From the NCBI GenBank assembly GCA_910589415.1, contig OU342633.1, positions 19,444,858 to 19,508,857 of the forward strand: DNA of 64,000 bases. The letters run 5' to 3'. The position numbers were made by a program, and so were the translations under genes. The DNA is from Malachius bipustulatus. Its lineage: Eukaryota; Arthropoda; Insecta; Coleoptera; Melyridae. This document shows, one piece after another, positions 22,281 through 33,841 of this stretch (position 1 is the stretch's first letter; every line of letters starts with the position of its first letter). The notes beneath the pieces are model-generated. The model saw nothing but the letters and a program-made list of their open reading frames with translations, made no database searches and was not told the origin of the DNA.

Positions 22281-24890
22281 GACCTAAGAAAAAATTATTG
22301 TGTTAGGTGGACTTGGTTCTAGCTTCAGGACATGAAATATAAATAATGGTGTAATGAACTTACGGTTTGCTTGCTTTCTCGAACCCTTCTCAATCTTAAC
22401 AGGACAGAAAAATGATTGTAGACTTCTTTAGTAAGATGGAAAGATCGATTTCAGAAGTTATAGGTTCAGCAGGTTACATAAGTTAAATTAGAGGAAGTAC
22501 TGAATGGCGATTAATAAGTCGAGGCCATAAAATTATAAAGGATTATAAAAAGAAAGTCTTCCAGCTGACGCTTCCATTATCGAGTCGAGAGTCGATTATG
22601 TCAATTGGCGTAAATTCATAATATGCGATATGGTTGCGATCTATTCCTACGACTACTCTACGAATAAAGAATCCTATCTGGCCATGGCCATACCCACTGC
22701 CCGTGCTCCGGTTGTTTGAAAATGCTTTTCGAGTAAGCGCCTCCTGGTGATCAAAATTTGGCGTGGAGATTTTATAACAATTTTATTATTACTGTATTGT
22801 AATAATAAATTGTACTAAATTTCTCTATCTAATATAAAATAAATTGCCTATTCTTAGAAATTAAATAGAATATAGGTAATGAATAGTTGACACGAAATGG
22901 AAAACTTTCATACAATCAAACTCGCAGCGTTGTAGTGATTTTTTTGGAAACAGACTTTAAATTGGAAGGAAATGTTTTATCAATTTTCGAATTTTCAGAA
23001 CATTCAAAGAAGAAAAAACATTACGAAAAAGTCGAACATCTTTGTGATTTAATAGGCGCATTTACCAGGTATACCTTATTTTTTATTTAGATGGACTTGT
23101 CAAACAGCTGTCAAGTTGGTAGCCTGTGCAATCTCTAAACAGTAATTTTGATATTATCTGATGGTTGCCTGATTCCTTAACCTTGACAAAAAATTTACGT
23201 TGTGACTAGAGTTACGGCAACACTCCCCGACTCGGGTACAGGCTATGACGTCACCTGCAAAACATATTTCCTTGTTGCACTGTTATAAAATGGAAATTAA
23301 AAAAATTTAACTCAATTTTCTTTGAAAATTGTTCGTTTCTAATAGTTATTCATCTTTTGAGCATAAATTTAACTGTTGTTTAGCATATGTTATCTAATGA
23401 CGTTTTGCGAACACAGGAGTCGGGCTCTACTACAGTCGTTACTCTAGTCACAGCGAAAACGCCAAGGAACTTATTGATGAGTTTGTTGAAGTTGTCAAAC
23501 TGACATTAAATTAAATTAAATTCAAAATTAATAAAATGCTGAAGCAGAGGTAAATTTATTTCAAAGGAAAGAAAAGAATGAATGCTTATTCTTATTGAAA
23601 GATCTTTCTCCAAATTAAACAACAATACAGTTTAATCGGATTCCTTGAAATATCTAAAGAGAATCTTGAAACATGATTGAATAATGTAAATGTAAGTACC
23701 TATTTGTCAATAAATCTTCTATTTGCAATATATTTTTACATAAAATTAAGAAGGGAAGGGTATAATCCTGTGTACATAAGACTTCTAAAAGTAAATAGGT
23801 GCTTACACTTTATAATGCCTACATATTAAAAAATTGCGTTTGAGTGTAGTTCTTTATTGGATTTTGAATTTTGAAATGAAAATGACATCTCAAGTAATCG
23901 ACATAACCTAAATTAGTTTAGGAACTATTCTAGTGATTATTTTAGTAACAACAATCACCACAACCAACAATCAGTCTTGTTGCCAATCGTTCCCCTAGAA
24001 TTTTGACTTGGTGGAATCCATCTAAATAAAAAATAAAGTATACTTCGTACGTTTACGAAATCATCAAAAAATAAAAATAAATACCTGTATTACCAGCACT
24101 GAAGCGCTTATACGTCAGTGTCGGCAATACAGGTATCCTAAGGTGAACGTGACGAAACCGCCCTCTTGGTAACATTTATAGTATAAATGTGTATGTTTAT
24201 GTTTACACGACATGGACATTTGACGATATGACGATGCATGACGATGTAGACCAAAGAGAATTAACTAGAATTAATCTGTAGTAGAAAATTGGCAACAAAA
24301 TAGCGCCCTCCTCCAATCTGGCAAGAACTAATCTTAGCCGGCACACAAACCATACATACTGTAAGCCTGTACATAAACCGGTACTATATTTAGCCTTGAC
24401 ACAAATGTCAATTAAAAGTTATTTTTTCATAAAGTCAATGATAAATAGAAATTTTTTTAAACATTATATTAAATAAAATTGGAATATTTTTTACATTCTA
24501 AATTCTAAGTAGGTAATCATAAACTTTAGATATTTGTAGAGAACCTTAACCTAAATATTACATTTACAATAATATAACCAAATACACTAGATAATAATAC
24601 GTGCAGCTTCCACTGAAAATTATCACCGGAAGTTACTGTCGCCCAAGCGGCTCGATATCTAACTAGCGTTGATTTGAAATGTCAATTTAATTGAACGAAA
24701 CGTCAATCTGACGTTTACTTTGCTTATGATTTATAAACTTTTTGACTAGTAGTTTATTCTAATTCTAATTACAAAACGTTAAGTGTTGCGAATAATTGCG
24801 TAAAGCCAAGACAAGATAGATCTATTGGCCTATTGTCATCGGAAGACCTAAATAATAATTCCTTAATGGTTTTGGTTAAATATGTACAAA
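22281..24890. other. Intergenic DNA with small inverted repeats
   Basis: The start (to about 22450) probably holds the 5' untranslated exon and promoter of the DAPIT gene. At 23203-23452 a fold-back pair (GTGACTAGAGTTACGG with TTACTCTAGTCAC, and CCCGACTCGGG with AGTCGGGCTC) marks an element of about 250 bp. At 24086-24133 a compact hairpin pairs TACCTGTATTACCAGCACTG with CAGTGTCGGCAATACAGGTA. The 67-residue frame at 22887-23090 shows no domain. Nothing else is recognised. Confidence 0.5.
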
Positions 24891-25088
24891 CGAGATGCTT
24901 TGCTGAAAGAACTGTTTCAACAGAACATTGCAGCAATGTAATGTGGCTCCGTCAATTCGAAATTTGAACCCTTTCTTGGATGAAAAAGTTTTGATTCGCG
25001 TTGGAGGAAGGTTGGTGAATTCTGAATTTGATGTGGATAAACATCATCCAATTCTGTTACCGGCAAAAAATTGGTTAACGAAATTAAC

Positions 25089-27209
25089 CCAGGTAACACA
25101 CTGTCGTCCTAATGACGTCAATTTTAAGTCATTATTGGTCTGAGACGTCATTTGTCCAAATTAGGACGTCCAAATGACGTCACATTTTATGACGTCAATT
25201 CGACGTCTATAAATTAACGTCAATGTGACGACATTAGTAGGTCATATCTATGACACATATTTGATATTTCTTCGTTCTATAAAAATTCCAATTTTAATTT
25301 ATTTCGTAAAAATTTTGATCAATAGGTACCTATGTTTTATTTACTTTTAAAATACTTCAAAGCCCTTATTTACTAAAAGATCGTTTCAGCATTTACGTAT
25401 CATATCAGAATTATTATGCGTAGGTGCAATGACCGTCATCTAATAAATGCTAATATTAAAAATCCACCCCAGTCATTTTCCAATTTCCATCATTTCACTA
25501 CCGCACCACCATTCTCTCTCTCGCTCGCTCAGGGTTGGTGCTAATTAGTTCATCACTCTCATCGATGCTCGGTTATAATCGCATAATGAAGGTCAGTTGA
25601 CGACAGCGCAACGCAAGCGACCAGCGTTGCCAGACGTAACATATAATATGGAATATTGTAACACAATTTTTAAAGATTTCCCTGAATTTCAAGATTTTTT
25701 TGAATAAATAATATGTAACAAAATCATCAATCGTTCCTGATTGATAGGTAGGTACATTATAAATAGTTTGTTAAGTTAAGTAGGTTAACAACCTCTCTTT
25801 CAGTAACAATAAAGAAAGAAAACATTATTCCATCATCGACCAATTGTAGGTACCCACCTATATTTTTTTTTAACTTTAAGATTATTTATTCTATAGATAT
25901 CTTGGTGTTAAAGCAAAAAATGTTTAATTAATTTAATTTTCGAATAGTAAAATAAATATTTCATATAAGTACAAAAACAATAATTCCAGTTTTCAAAGTC
26001 ACATCAAATTTTAGCTTGTGCTGAGTTTATTTTATTTTTATTGTAACATCGTTTTCTGATCAATCTAATATCGACAATCCGGGAGTCATAGTTTCTCTTC
26101 TTCCATATGGCAACCCTGAACAGGCACAACAAGACCGTTACCGTTAGGTAATCACCATCATCACCACCACCACGGCACGTTAGCACGGGTGGTAGCGACT
26201 CCGACTCCAGCAGCCAGATCGCCTTTATACTATACTTTATTGTTTGACTTTTGATTTGAATGTTTTGTTTTTGTGTTCTCGTTAACTCTCACCTCTCAGA
26301 TCGTCAGCAGAAGAACTTATTTGTGGTGTTTGGTGTTATTGCATGGTTAGACATTCGTCTTTCAAAAATCTGTTTTTTACACAGGACACAGCTAAGGTAA
26401 GCTTTAGATAATAGACGCAATAATATTAGATATAACAGCAGATTCAAATGGGAAAATTACTTTTGCAATGCAAAACTATTTGTTTTATACGTAAGCATGG
26501 AGGGTAACCTTAGGACTGTTTCTAACAAAAAATAATTAACATTTTGATGTGAACCGAACTTACTAATAAAGATTAAGTAGGTACGTAGGTATTTGTTGAT
26601 TCTTACGATACGAGAGATCACCTGCCGTAGAAGATAGTACATCTAATACTAATAATATTCTAGGCGAACCTTTCTTGGCTAATACAAACTCATGATATAC
26701 TTATTTTTGCAGTAAACAATAAGAACAACAAGGAGGACCTTTGCGTTAATCGAATGTTCCCCGTCAGAAAGTGGAGGCTTATCAATATTAAGGGATGACT
26801 GGCTAAAACCATCAAGAAAAACCCAGATGCTTGGAATATTATGTTACTATTGTTTATTTTTATACTGTATAGGTATACTGTAACCACCTACTAAATAAAT
26901 TGCGTTGATACCTATGACTATGAGTCGAATTATTATTATTCCCTATGTTTATAGTCATGTCAGTCATATTGACGTCATGTCTGACGTCTTTTTACGTCAC
27001 ATTTGACGTCTTTTAACGTCATGTATTGAGTCATATTTGACGTCTTTTAACGTCATGTTTTGACGTCATTTTACGTCAGATACTGACGTCATTTGGCTGT
27101 GACATAATGACGTCAGTTTTTGATCATCTGGACGTCATAATAAATGGACTAATGACGTAAGTACTGTCGAAAAAATGACGTCAAATTAACGTCACTGTGC
27201 TGCCTGGGA
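25089..27209. mobile_element. Element with CCCAGG ends and GACGTC-rich subterminal arrays
   Basis: Inserted in the BEL/Pao fragment. The ends are inverted: CCCAGGTAACACACTG at the left and, read inward from the right, CCCAGGCAGCACAGTG. Directly inside both ends lie clusters of GACGTC and TGACGTCA (about 25100-25230 and 26965-27200). The 1.7 kb interior has no transposase frame. It contains a GC-rich block near 25595-25640, and at 26396 an AAG|GTAAGC donor-like site after a stretch (26270-26396) that looks like an untranslated first exon. It is probably a non-autonomous DNA element. Another element with the same CCCARGYAACAC start lies at 60006. Confidence 0.7.
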
Positions 27210-27400
27210 ATATCTACAAGGGAACATTTGCGTTTGTTGCATGCTGGTCCGCAACACCTATTACCATCTGTGCGAGAGCGATTTTGGGCAATTTCGGGAA
27301 GATATACGACAAAAAGAGTGGTTCACGAATGTGTGAGGTGTTTTCGTGTTGCGCAAAAAATAATAACCCCAATAATGGGTAATTTGCCAGCTTGCAGAAT

Positions 27401-27472
27401 TAATCCTTCTTATATATATATAATCAATAACACAATTACCATTAAGTACATGGTGTAGTTAATCCTTCTTAC
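27401..27472. repeat. Short insertion flanked by a 13-bp direct repeat
   Basis: TTAATCCTTCTTA occurs at about 27401 and again about 58 bp later, enclosing an AT-rich tract that begins with TATATATATA. Removing one copy and the tract rejoins the BEL/Pao integrase zinc finger with the core domain. It looks like an insertion with a long target duplication. Confidence 0.6.
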
Positions 27473-28085
27473 CCTTTTCAAAATACTTGGGTGGACTATG
27501 CTGGTCCAATGAATTTAAATGATACGAAGGGGCGTGGTTGTAGGGTTTCAAAGTCTTATATTTGCTTGTTTATATGTTTGGTGACCAATGCTGTTCATAT
27601 TGAACTTTTGTTACAGATTTGTCAACTGGATTCGTTTATTTTGGCTTTAAAGAGATTTATTGCCCGTAGGGGAAAGCCTTCCAATATGTATTCGGACAAC
27701 GGGACAAATTTTAGGGGAGCAAAAACCAAGTTAGACAAGTTAAGGGTTTTTGTATTAAAAAATAAAGACAGCATTGTTGAGTTGAGGCTGACAGGCGAAG
27801 GAGTCGATTGGCACTTCATACCCCCCGGATCACCTCACTTCGGAGGACTTTTTTTCGTCTCTGACATTTGAAGAGATGTTACGTTACTCGTACAAATTGA
27901 GGCCATCATGAATTCCAGGCCTTTGTCACCCCTCTCTCACGATCCCAACAATTTAAATCCTCTTACTCCCGCTCACTTTTTGGTGGGAAGAAGACTATTG
28001 TCACTGCCAGATCCGTGTATTTTGAAGATTCCAGAGTCTAGATTATCGTGCTTCCAAAGAGTTCAACAACTCCAACAATAGGTTT

Positions 28086-28321
28086 ACTTATAAAAACTGA
28101 CGACTTATTTATTTGCTTTGAAACCAGTCGAGTTATGCAAACGAAACTTGGTGGGTTAAACAGTGGCACGCATACGGGTACCAATTAAAAATATTTCAAC
28201 AAAAATGCAATAAACATCGAAATAAACCACTAATTCACCTTATTATTACTGCTGCTGTATTGTATGTAGGTGTCACGAGCCTGACGTCATAGGCTGCGCA
28301 ATGACATGTTTGTATAATAAT
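28086..28321. other. Short gap after BEL/Pao remnant
   Basis: No gene. It could include the decayed 3' end of the BEL/Pao element, but I cannot identify an LTR. Confidence 0.3.
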
Positions 28322-29861
28322 TATACACCGTTCACATATTAAAAAAGAACTAGGTGGCCATGAACTTTTGTTTTTAGGTTTGCAAAAATGAAAACTCCCT
28401 AGATCTCGATTGACAATATCAGCTGATCGAGATATTAAAGGTTAAGTAAACACTGACATTTGTGAAATCACTCAAATTGTCTCATCAGCTGATTAACAGC
28501 CTTGTTGCCTAATTGAAGTTTTAGAAGAAGGGGTATCTAGGATAGGTAATTTTTTACTCTGATCAATTTTTTTCAAACTGACAAATAAAATTATTAAATT
28601 TTTGACATTTTAAATTTCGAAAGAGCAAAATGACGAAAATAATATCTTTAGATGGATAAATCCGCATTAGGAAAGCATTTCAATGATTAAGATCCAGAAA
28701 GTCCAAACTTGAGCAAACATTTAAGTCATTCTCTGAAGGTAAAATATATTTATTTTGGGATGTAAGTATTAAGTAAAATATGTGTATCTGCTAAATTGCT
28801 ATAGTAATGCGGTCTCTGATAGTAGTCAGACCGTGCATTAGCAAGTAATATTATTAGACAGGTCAAATGTGAAATTACACATTTGGGCAGCCCGCCTAAA
28901 ACAGGCACTATTATGAAAATATTGTGTTTCCGAAAGATTTGCAATAATCTATTTCCAATACAACCAAATCGATGACATGGGGGTATTGTAAACTTCATTA
29001 TACAAGCACGTAAATTAGCAGTTTCCCTCTAAAGGATAAAGTAAAGAATGTATATCTTGAAGAGCTTTCAAAATGTAAGTACACCTGCTATATGACAAAA
29101 TTAATATAATCATTGTGAAAAACTTATTTCGGAGCACTGGACGAAACAAATGGACATGGTGAAAATCTTATTAAAATCAGAGCGCTGAAGATGATTCTGA
29201 TTCTAAGCAGGATGCAGTAGCGGTTATTGATAATGGGGGATAATTTTGGACCAGAAGCGAAAACTGAAAAGTATCTTGTGTAAAACATTCTCAAGTCTAG
29301 AATCTTTGGCTGGTTTCTAACACAGTACTACGATACCGAATAACCGACGAATTGACGAAAAATATTTTTAATTTACGTACCTATATTTTAATATTTTAAT
29401 AAACGTACCGATATATTTTAATTACCTGCTATGTATTTATTAAAAGTAAATTAATATAATTGATTCAAGTTTTTTATTTTATATTCAAAAAAGTACATTT
29501 GTGTATTTTCCTAACTTTTGGCAAAATTACATGATAACCTTTTTCTCAAACTCTTATGAAAAGCTTAAGATTTTAAGATCTTAGATCCAGCGCATTGCGT
29601 TCTAGTTAAAGATTGCAATATATGTGACTAAATGATTCAAAATAAAAAGCCCGCAAAGATGTAAATAAGAATATAATAAAAAGAATACCAAAAATATCAA
29701 AAATCCATCTGGCAACTATGTCCTGTTCCTTGCCATAAAACTTCAACCTCATAAAAAAGAGACATAACCAAACTCCAGCCAATGATTGACAGCGGTTATA
29801 CCCAGTGATTTCTATCACCCTACACCATAACCCAATTCTTTTATAAAGTGAACGGTGTATA
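28322..29861 (-). mobile_element. Element Q, first copy
   Basis: Ends in inverted repeats TATACACCGTTCAC (left) and GTGAACGGTGTATA (right), about 1.54 kb. It is an inverted copy of 30882-32517, nearly identical throughout. A 70-residue frame (29818-29606, minus strand) is preserved without change in both copies; it is hydrophobic with a likely membrane segment and matches nothing I know. An 82-residue frame at 28750-28998 (minus) is not kept as a frame of the same length in the other copy. No transposase is recognised. Confidence 0.75.
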
Positions 29862-30741
29862 TACAGTGTGACCCATTTGTTCTTGAAACACCCTGTAGAA
29901 TCTTAATTTATGGTGCGATTTTAAAGAAATTCTTTTAAATCATAGAGCTTGATAAACTATATTTTGGGAGCAAAAAGCGTCTCATTCCTACAAAATCCAG
30001 GGCCTACTAGATCAGTGTTTACTTGTAAAATCTCAAAAATTCATATTAGCGATTTTTTTAGAAAAAAACTGGGCACGCCACGGGATTCACCGGCCCTCAA
30101 AACGGTACTGTTCTAAATTTTATTGAAAATGTCGAGAGTAAAAATGATCGTGTAGTTATTTTAGAAATTCATAATAATACTCTGAATTTTCATAAATTTA
30201 TTTGAAAAAGGTCAAAAGCTATCATAAGTAAAAATTAAAATTAAAAAAAGTAAAAAAAAAGTAAAAAAAAAAAATAAAAAAAAATAAAAAAAAGAAAAAA
30301 AAATAAATAAATAAAAAATTATAATTAAAAAATTAAAGTACCTACCTTATCACCAACTAGACGTACAATTTCTATTTTGTCTCTCTTGACCTTTTCGAAT
30401 AAATTAATGAAAATTCGGAGTTCTATTATGAATTTCTAAAATAACTGCAAGATCCTTATTACTCTGACATTTCCAATAAAATTTAGTACAGTACCGTTTT
30501 GAGGGCTGGTGAATCCAGTAGCGTGCACAGTTTTTTTCTAAAAAAATCGCTAATATGAATTTTTGAGATTTTACAAGTAAACACTGATCTAGTAGGCCTT
30601 GGATTTTGTAGGAATAAGGCGCTTTTTGCTCCCAAAATATAGTTTATTAAGCTCTATGATTTAAAACAAATTTCTTTAAAATCGCACCATAAATTAAGAT
30701 TCTACAGGGTGTTTCAAGAACAAATGGGTCATACTGTATAT
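29861..30741. mobile_element. Fold-back element, family P, full copy
   Basis: Arms of about 200-270 bp from each end are inverted repeats (CAGTGTGACCCATTTGTTC at the left; GAACAAATGGGTCATACTG at the right). Inside both arms lies a CACCCTGTAGAATCTTAATTT block, then GGCCTACTAGATCAGTGTTTAC. The centre holds an A-rich tract (30238-30325). It sits between the two Q copies. Relatives lie in introns of anoctamin copies 2 and 3. Confidence 0.75.
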
Positions 30742-30881
30742 ACGTGTTTTCACGAGTATTACTCGTACCCATACCCCTGTCTGTGCCAAAGTACTTATGA
30801 GTAAATACTTACGAGTACATTTTCTGAGTTTCGTACTCGAATTTCAATTTATTTACGAGTACTCTCTCAAGTACTCCTGCC
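30742..30881. other. Spacer rich in ACGAGTAC motifs
   Basis: About 140 bp between P and the second Q copy. It holds several ACGAGTA / GTACTCG words, including ACGAGTATTACTCGT, a near-perfect palindrome. Function unknown. Confidence 0.4.
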
Positions 30882-32517
30882 TATACACCGTTCACTTATT
30901 ATAAAAGAATTGGGTTATGGTGTAGGGTGATAGAAATCACTGGGTATAACCGCTGTCAATCATTGGCTGGAGTTTGGTTATGTCTCTTTTTTATGAGGTT
31001 GAAGTTTTATGGCAAGGAACAGGACATAGTTGCCAGATGGATTTTTGATATTTTTGGTATTCTTTTTATTATATTCTTATTTACATCTTTGCGGGCTTTT
31101 TATTTTGAATCATTTAGTCACATATATTGCAATCTTTAACTAGAACGCAATGCGCTGGATCTAAGATCTTAAAATCTTAAGCTTTTCATAAGAGTTTGAC
31201 AAAAAGGTTATCATGTAATTTTGCCAAAAGTTAGGAAAATACACAAATGTACTTTTTTGAATATAAAATAAAAAACTTGAATCAATTATATTAATTTACT
31301 TTTAATAAATACATAGCAGGTAATTAAAATATATCGGTACGTTTATTAAAATATTAAAATATAGGTACGTAAATTAAAAATATTTTTCGTCAATTCGTCG
31401 GTTATTCGGTATCGTAGTACTGTGTTAGAAACCAGCCAAAGATTCTAGACTTGAGAATGTTTTACACAAGATACTTTTCAGTTTTCGCTTCTGGCCCAAA
31501 ATTATCCCCCATTATCAATAACCGCTACTGCATCCTGCTTAGAATCAGAATCATCTTCAGCGCTCTGATTTTAATAAGATTTTCACCATGTCCATTTGTT
31601 TCGTCCAGTGCTCCGAAATAAGTTTTTCACAATGATTATATTAATTTTGTCATTATTTGAAAATTTTTTTTATTTGCGACACACCGCTTGCCTTTACCTA
31701 ATTTTCAAATAATTAAAAATAACGGTGTTTTACTACATTCTTAATTTTGTCATATAGCAGGTGTACTTACATTTTGAAAGCTCTTCAAGATATACATTCT
31801 TTACTTTATCCTTAGAGGGAAACTGCTAATTTACGTGCTTGTATAATGAAGTTTACAATACCCCCATGTCATCGATTTGGTTGTATTGGAAATAGATTAT
31901 TGCAAATCTTTCGGAAACACAATATTTTCATAATTAGTGCCTGTTTTAGGCGGGCTGCCCAAATGTGTAATTTCACATTTGACCTGTCTAATAATACTTG
32001 CTAATGCACGGTCTGACTACTATCAGAGACCGCATTACTAGCAATTTAGCAGATACACATATTTTACTTAATACTTACATCCCAAAATAAATATATTTTA
32101 CCTTCAGAGAATGACTTAAATGTTTGCTCAAGTTTGGACTTTCTGGATCTTAATCATTGAAATGCTTTCTTAATGCGGATTTATTCATCTTTAAAGACAT
32201 TATTTTCGTCATTTTGCTCTTTCGAAATTTAAAATGTCAAAAATTTAATAATTTTATTTGTCAGTTTGAAAAAAATTTATCAGAGTAAAAAATTACCTAT
32301 CCTAGATACCCCTTCTTCTAAAACTTCAATTAGACAACAAGGCTGTTAATCAGCTGAGACAATTTGAGTGATTTCACAAATGTCAGTGTTTACTTAACCT
32401 TTAATATCTCGATCAGCTGATATTGTCAATCGAGATCTAGGGAGTTTTCATTTTTGCAAACCTAAAAACAAAAGTTCATGGCCACCCAGTTCTTTTTTAA
32501 TATGTGAACGGTGTATA
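30882..32517 (+). mobile_element. Element Q, second (inverted) copy
   Basis: Same terminal repeats as the first copy, in opposite orientation, 1.64 kb. The 70-residue frame is at 30927-31139 on the plus strand. It is longer than the first copy by about 100 bp, because of a segment at about 31652-31752 that ends with a second TTAATTTTGTCAT word next to the first. Confidence 0.75.
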
Positions 32518-32938
32518 GCTCTGCGTCAACCCCAACATTACCTGATACACCAAAAACTCTAGATAATTTTATTATGTCTGTGAATATAATTTATATTAAA
32601 TCCGTGCTTTTCATATCCGGTGTCTTGTGTAGTTAGCGATCGAGGCGTGTAGATGGCGCTCCTTTTTCATACTTCACTTTTATTACATGTAAATAGCGGA
32701 GAGCTGCACGTATTATTATCTTTGATAATTTAACTCATGTATTAAAAATGACATAAGGAATAGTGTTTTTGTCACTTTGACATCGGATAAAGTTAGCCCT
32801 AACTTTGCATCTGGATAAAATGTAAGCTAGCTTTTTAGACGCAAAATCAAGTAAGTAGTTACCAAGGTGATATTAATTGACAAAGTAATAAACGTCATTT
32901 ATTAAATAAATTTTGTTATTCGTTAAATTATCTCCCTA

Positions 32939-33163
32939 AATTACACACGAGCTTATATTTTTTATCCGGATAAAGATGCACTTTTAAACTCAAATTTGTT
33001 TTTTCTTTGGCAATTCAACTCGTCAAATTGTCAGATAAAACGACTCGTCCTTCGGACTCGTCGTTTTATCAGACAATTTGACTCGTTAAATTGCCAATAA
33101 AAAACAAATTTTCGTTAAAACTGCATCTTTATCCGGATAAAAAATAAGCTCTCGTGTAATTAC
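32939..33163. repeat. Compact fold-back repeat
   Basis: About 110-bp arms that pair through ATTACACACGAGCTTAT / ATAAGCTCTCGTGTAAT, TTATCCGGATAAAGATGCA and GATAAAACGAC / GTCGTTTTATC, with almost no spacer at the centre (about 33052). A single long hairpin. The rest of 32518-33841 shows no gene. Confidence 0.7.
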
Positions 33164-33841
33164 CCCCGATTATTTCAAAAAATTAATTTACTTATATTTT
33201 TTCTAAAGTTTAAATTTAAAAACACACCATTTTCGACATTTTAATATAATAATTATGATTTTTTGAAGTATTTTTAAGTTTTTACATGTTTTTTACATTT
33301 ATTTATGAGTGAACAAGAAACCAATCGGTCTCGAAACGTTTCATTTGTATAAAAATATTTTTGAAAAATAGTATTTTAAAATCGAACCTAAAACCCAACA
33401 AAGAAGAACATTTAACAACGTATTATTATCTAATGTATTTGATATAACAACTTGATACAATAATATCAGTAATATTTAACGTGTAACGTAGCTTTACCAA
33501 TCTATTAGGAACTTTTCAACTTTCATTGATCAGATCTGAATGTCATGAACTTCATTCTGCTCTTCTCGCGATTGATTTCCATATTTTATTTACTCTTCCA
33601 TCTTCAGCTCATCTACAACCGTTCTGTTTCTGCTGGACTTTTGAGTCAATAAAAACCTGAATTAAATAATTATAATTTCGTGCTTTGACACATAACATTT
33701 CACTTACAATTATTACGATTGATTTTAGATTTTGATTGTTTCGTATTATTGTATGATAGTCTGTGATTACTGCTCAGTGCTCTTTATACTTTATAGTAAT
33801 TTATCCATGGTAACCAACCATGAGTGCCATATGGATATAGT

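Larger units (their letters stand above)
24900..28085 (+). mobile_element. BEL/Pao retrotransposon pol remnant, interrupted
   Basis: Four in-order pieces of a Pao-type polyprotein. At 24928-25088 the conserved LIRVGGRL...HHPILLP stretch before the integrase zinc finger. At 27215-27400 the zinc-binding part (LRLLHAGPQHLL, then H-E-C-V-R-C). At 27485-27855 the integrase core (DYAGP, then SDNGTNF, then PPGSPHFGG). At 27880-28080 the DUF5641-type tail (NSRPLSPLSHDPN, TPAHFLVGRR). A 2.1 kb element splits pieces one and two. The stretch between GGLF and the tail that should carry the catalytic Glu is deleted, with a frame change. It is therefore dead. The reverse transcriptase and gag parts are absent and I recognise no LTRs. 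Confidence 0.88.

Noticed and set aside
28322..32517. Assembly artefact from a folded long read
   Set aside because: The two Q copies differ by a 100-bp insertion and scattered substitutions, and unique sequence lies between them, so a simple read fold-back is unlikely.
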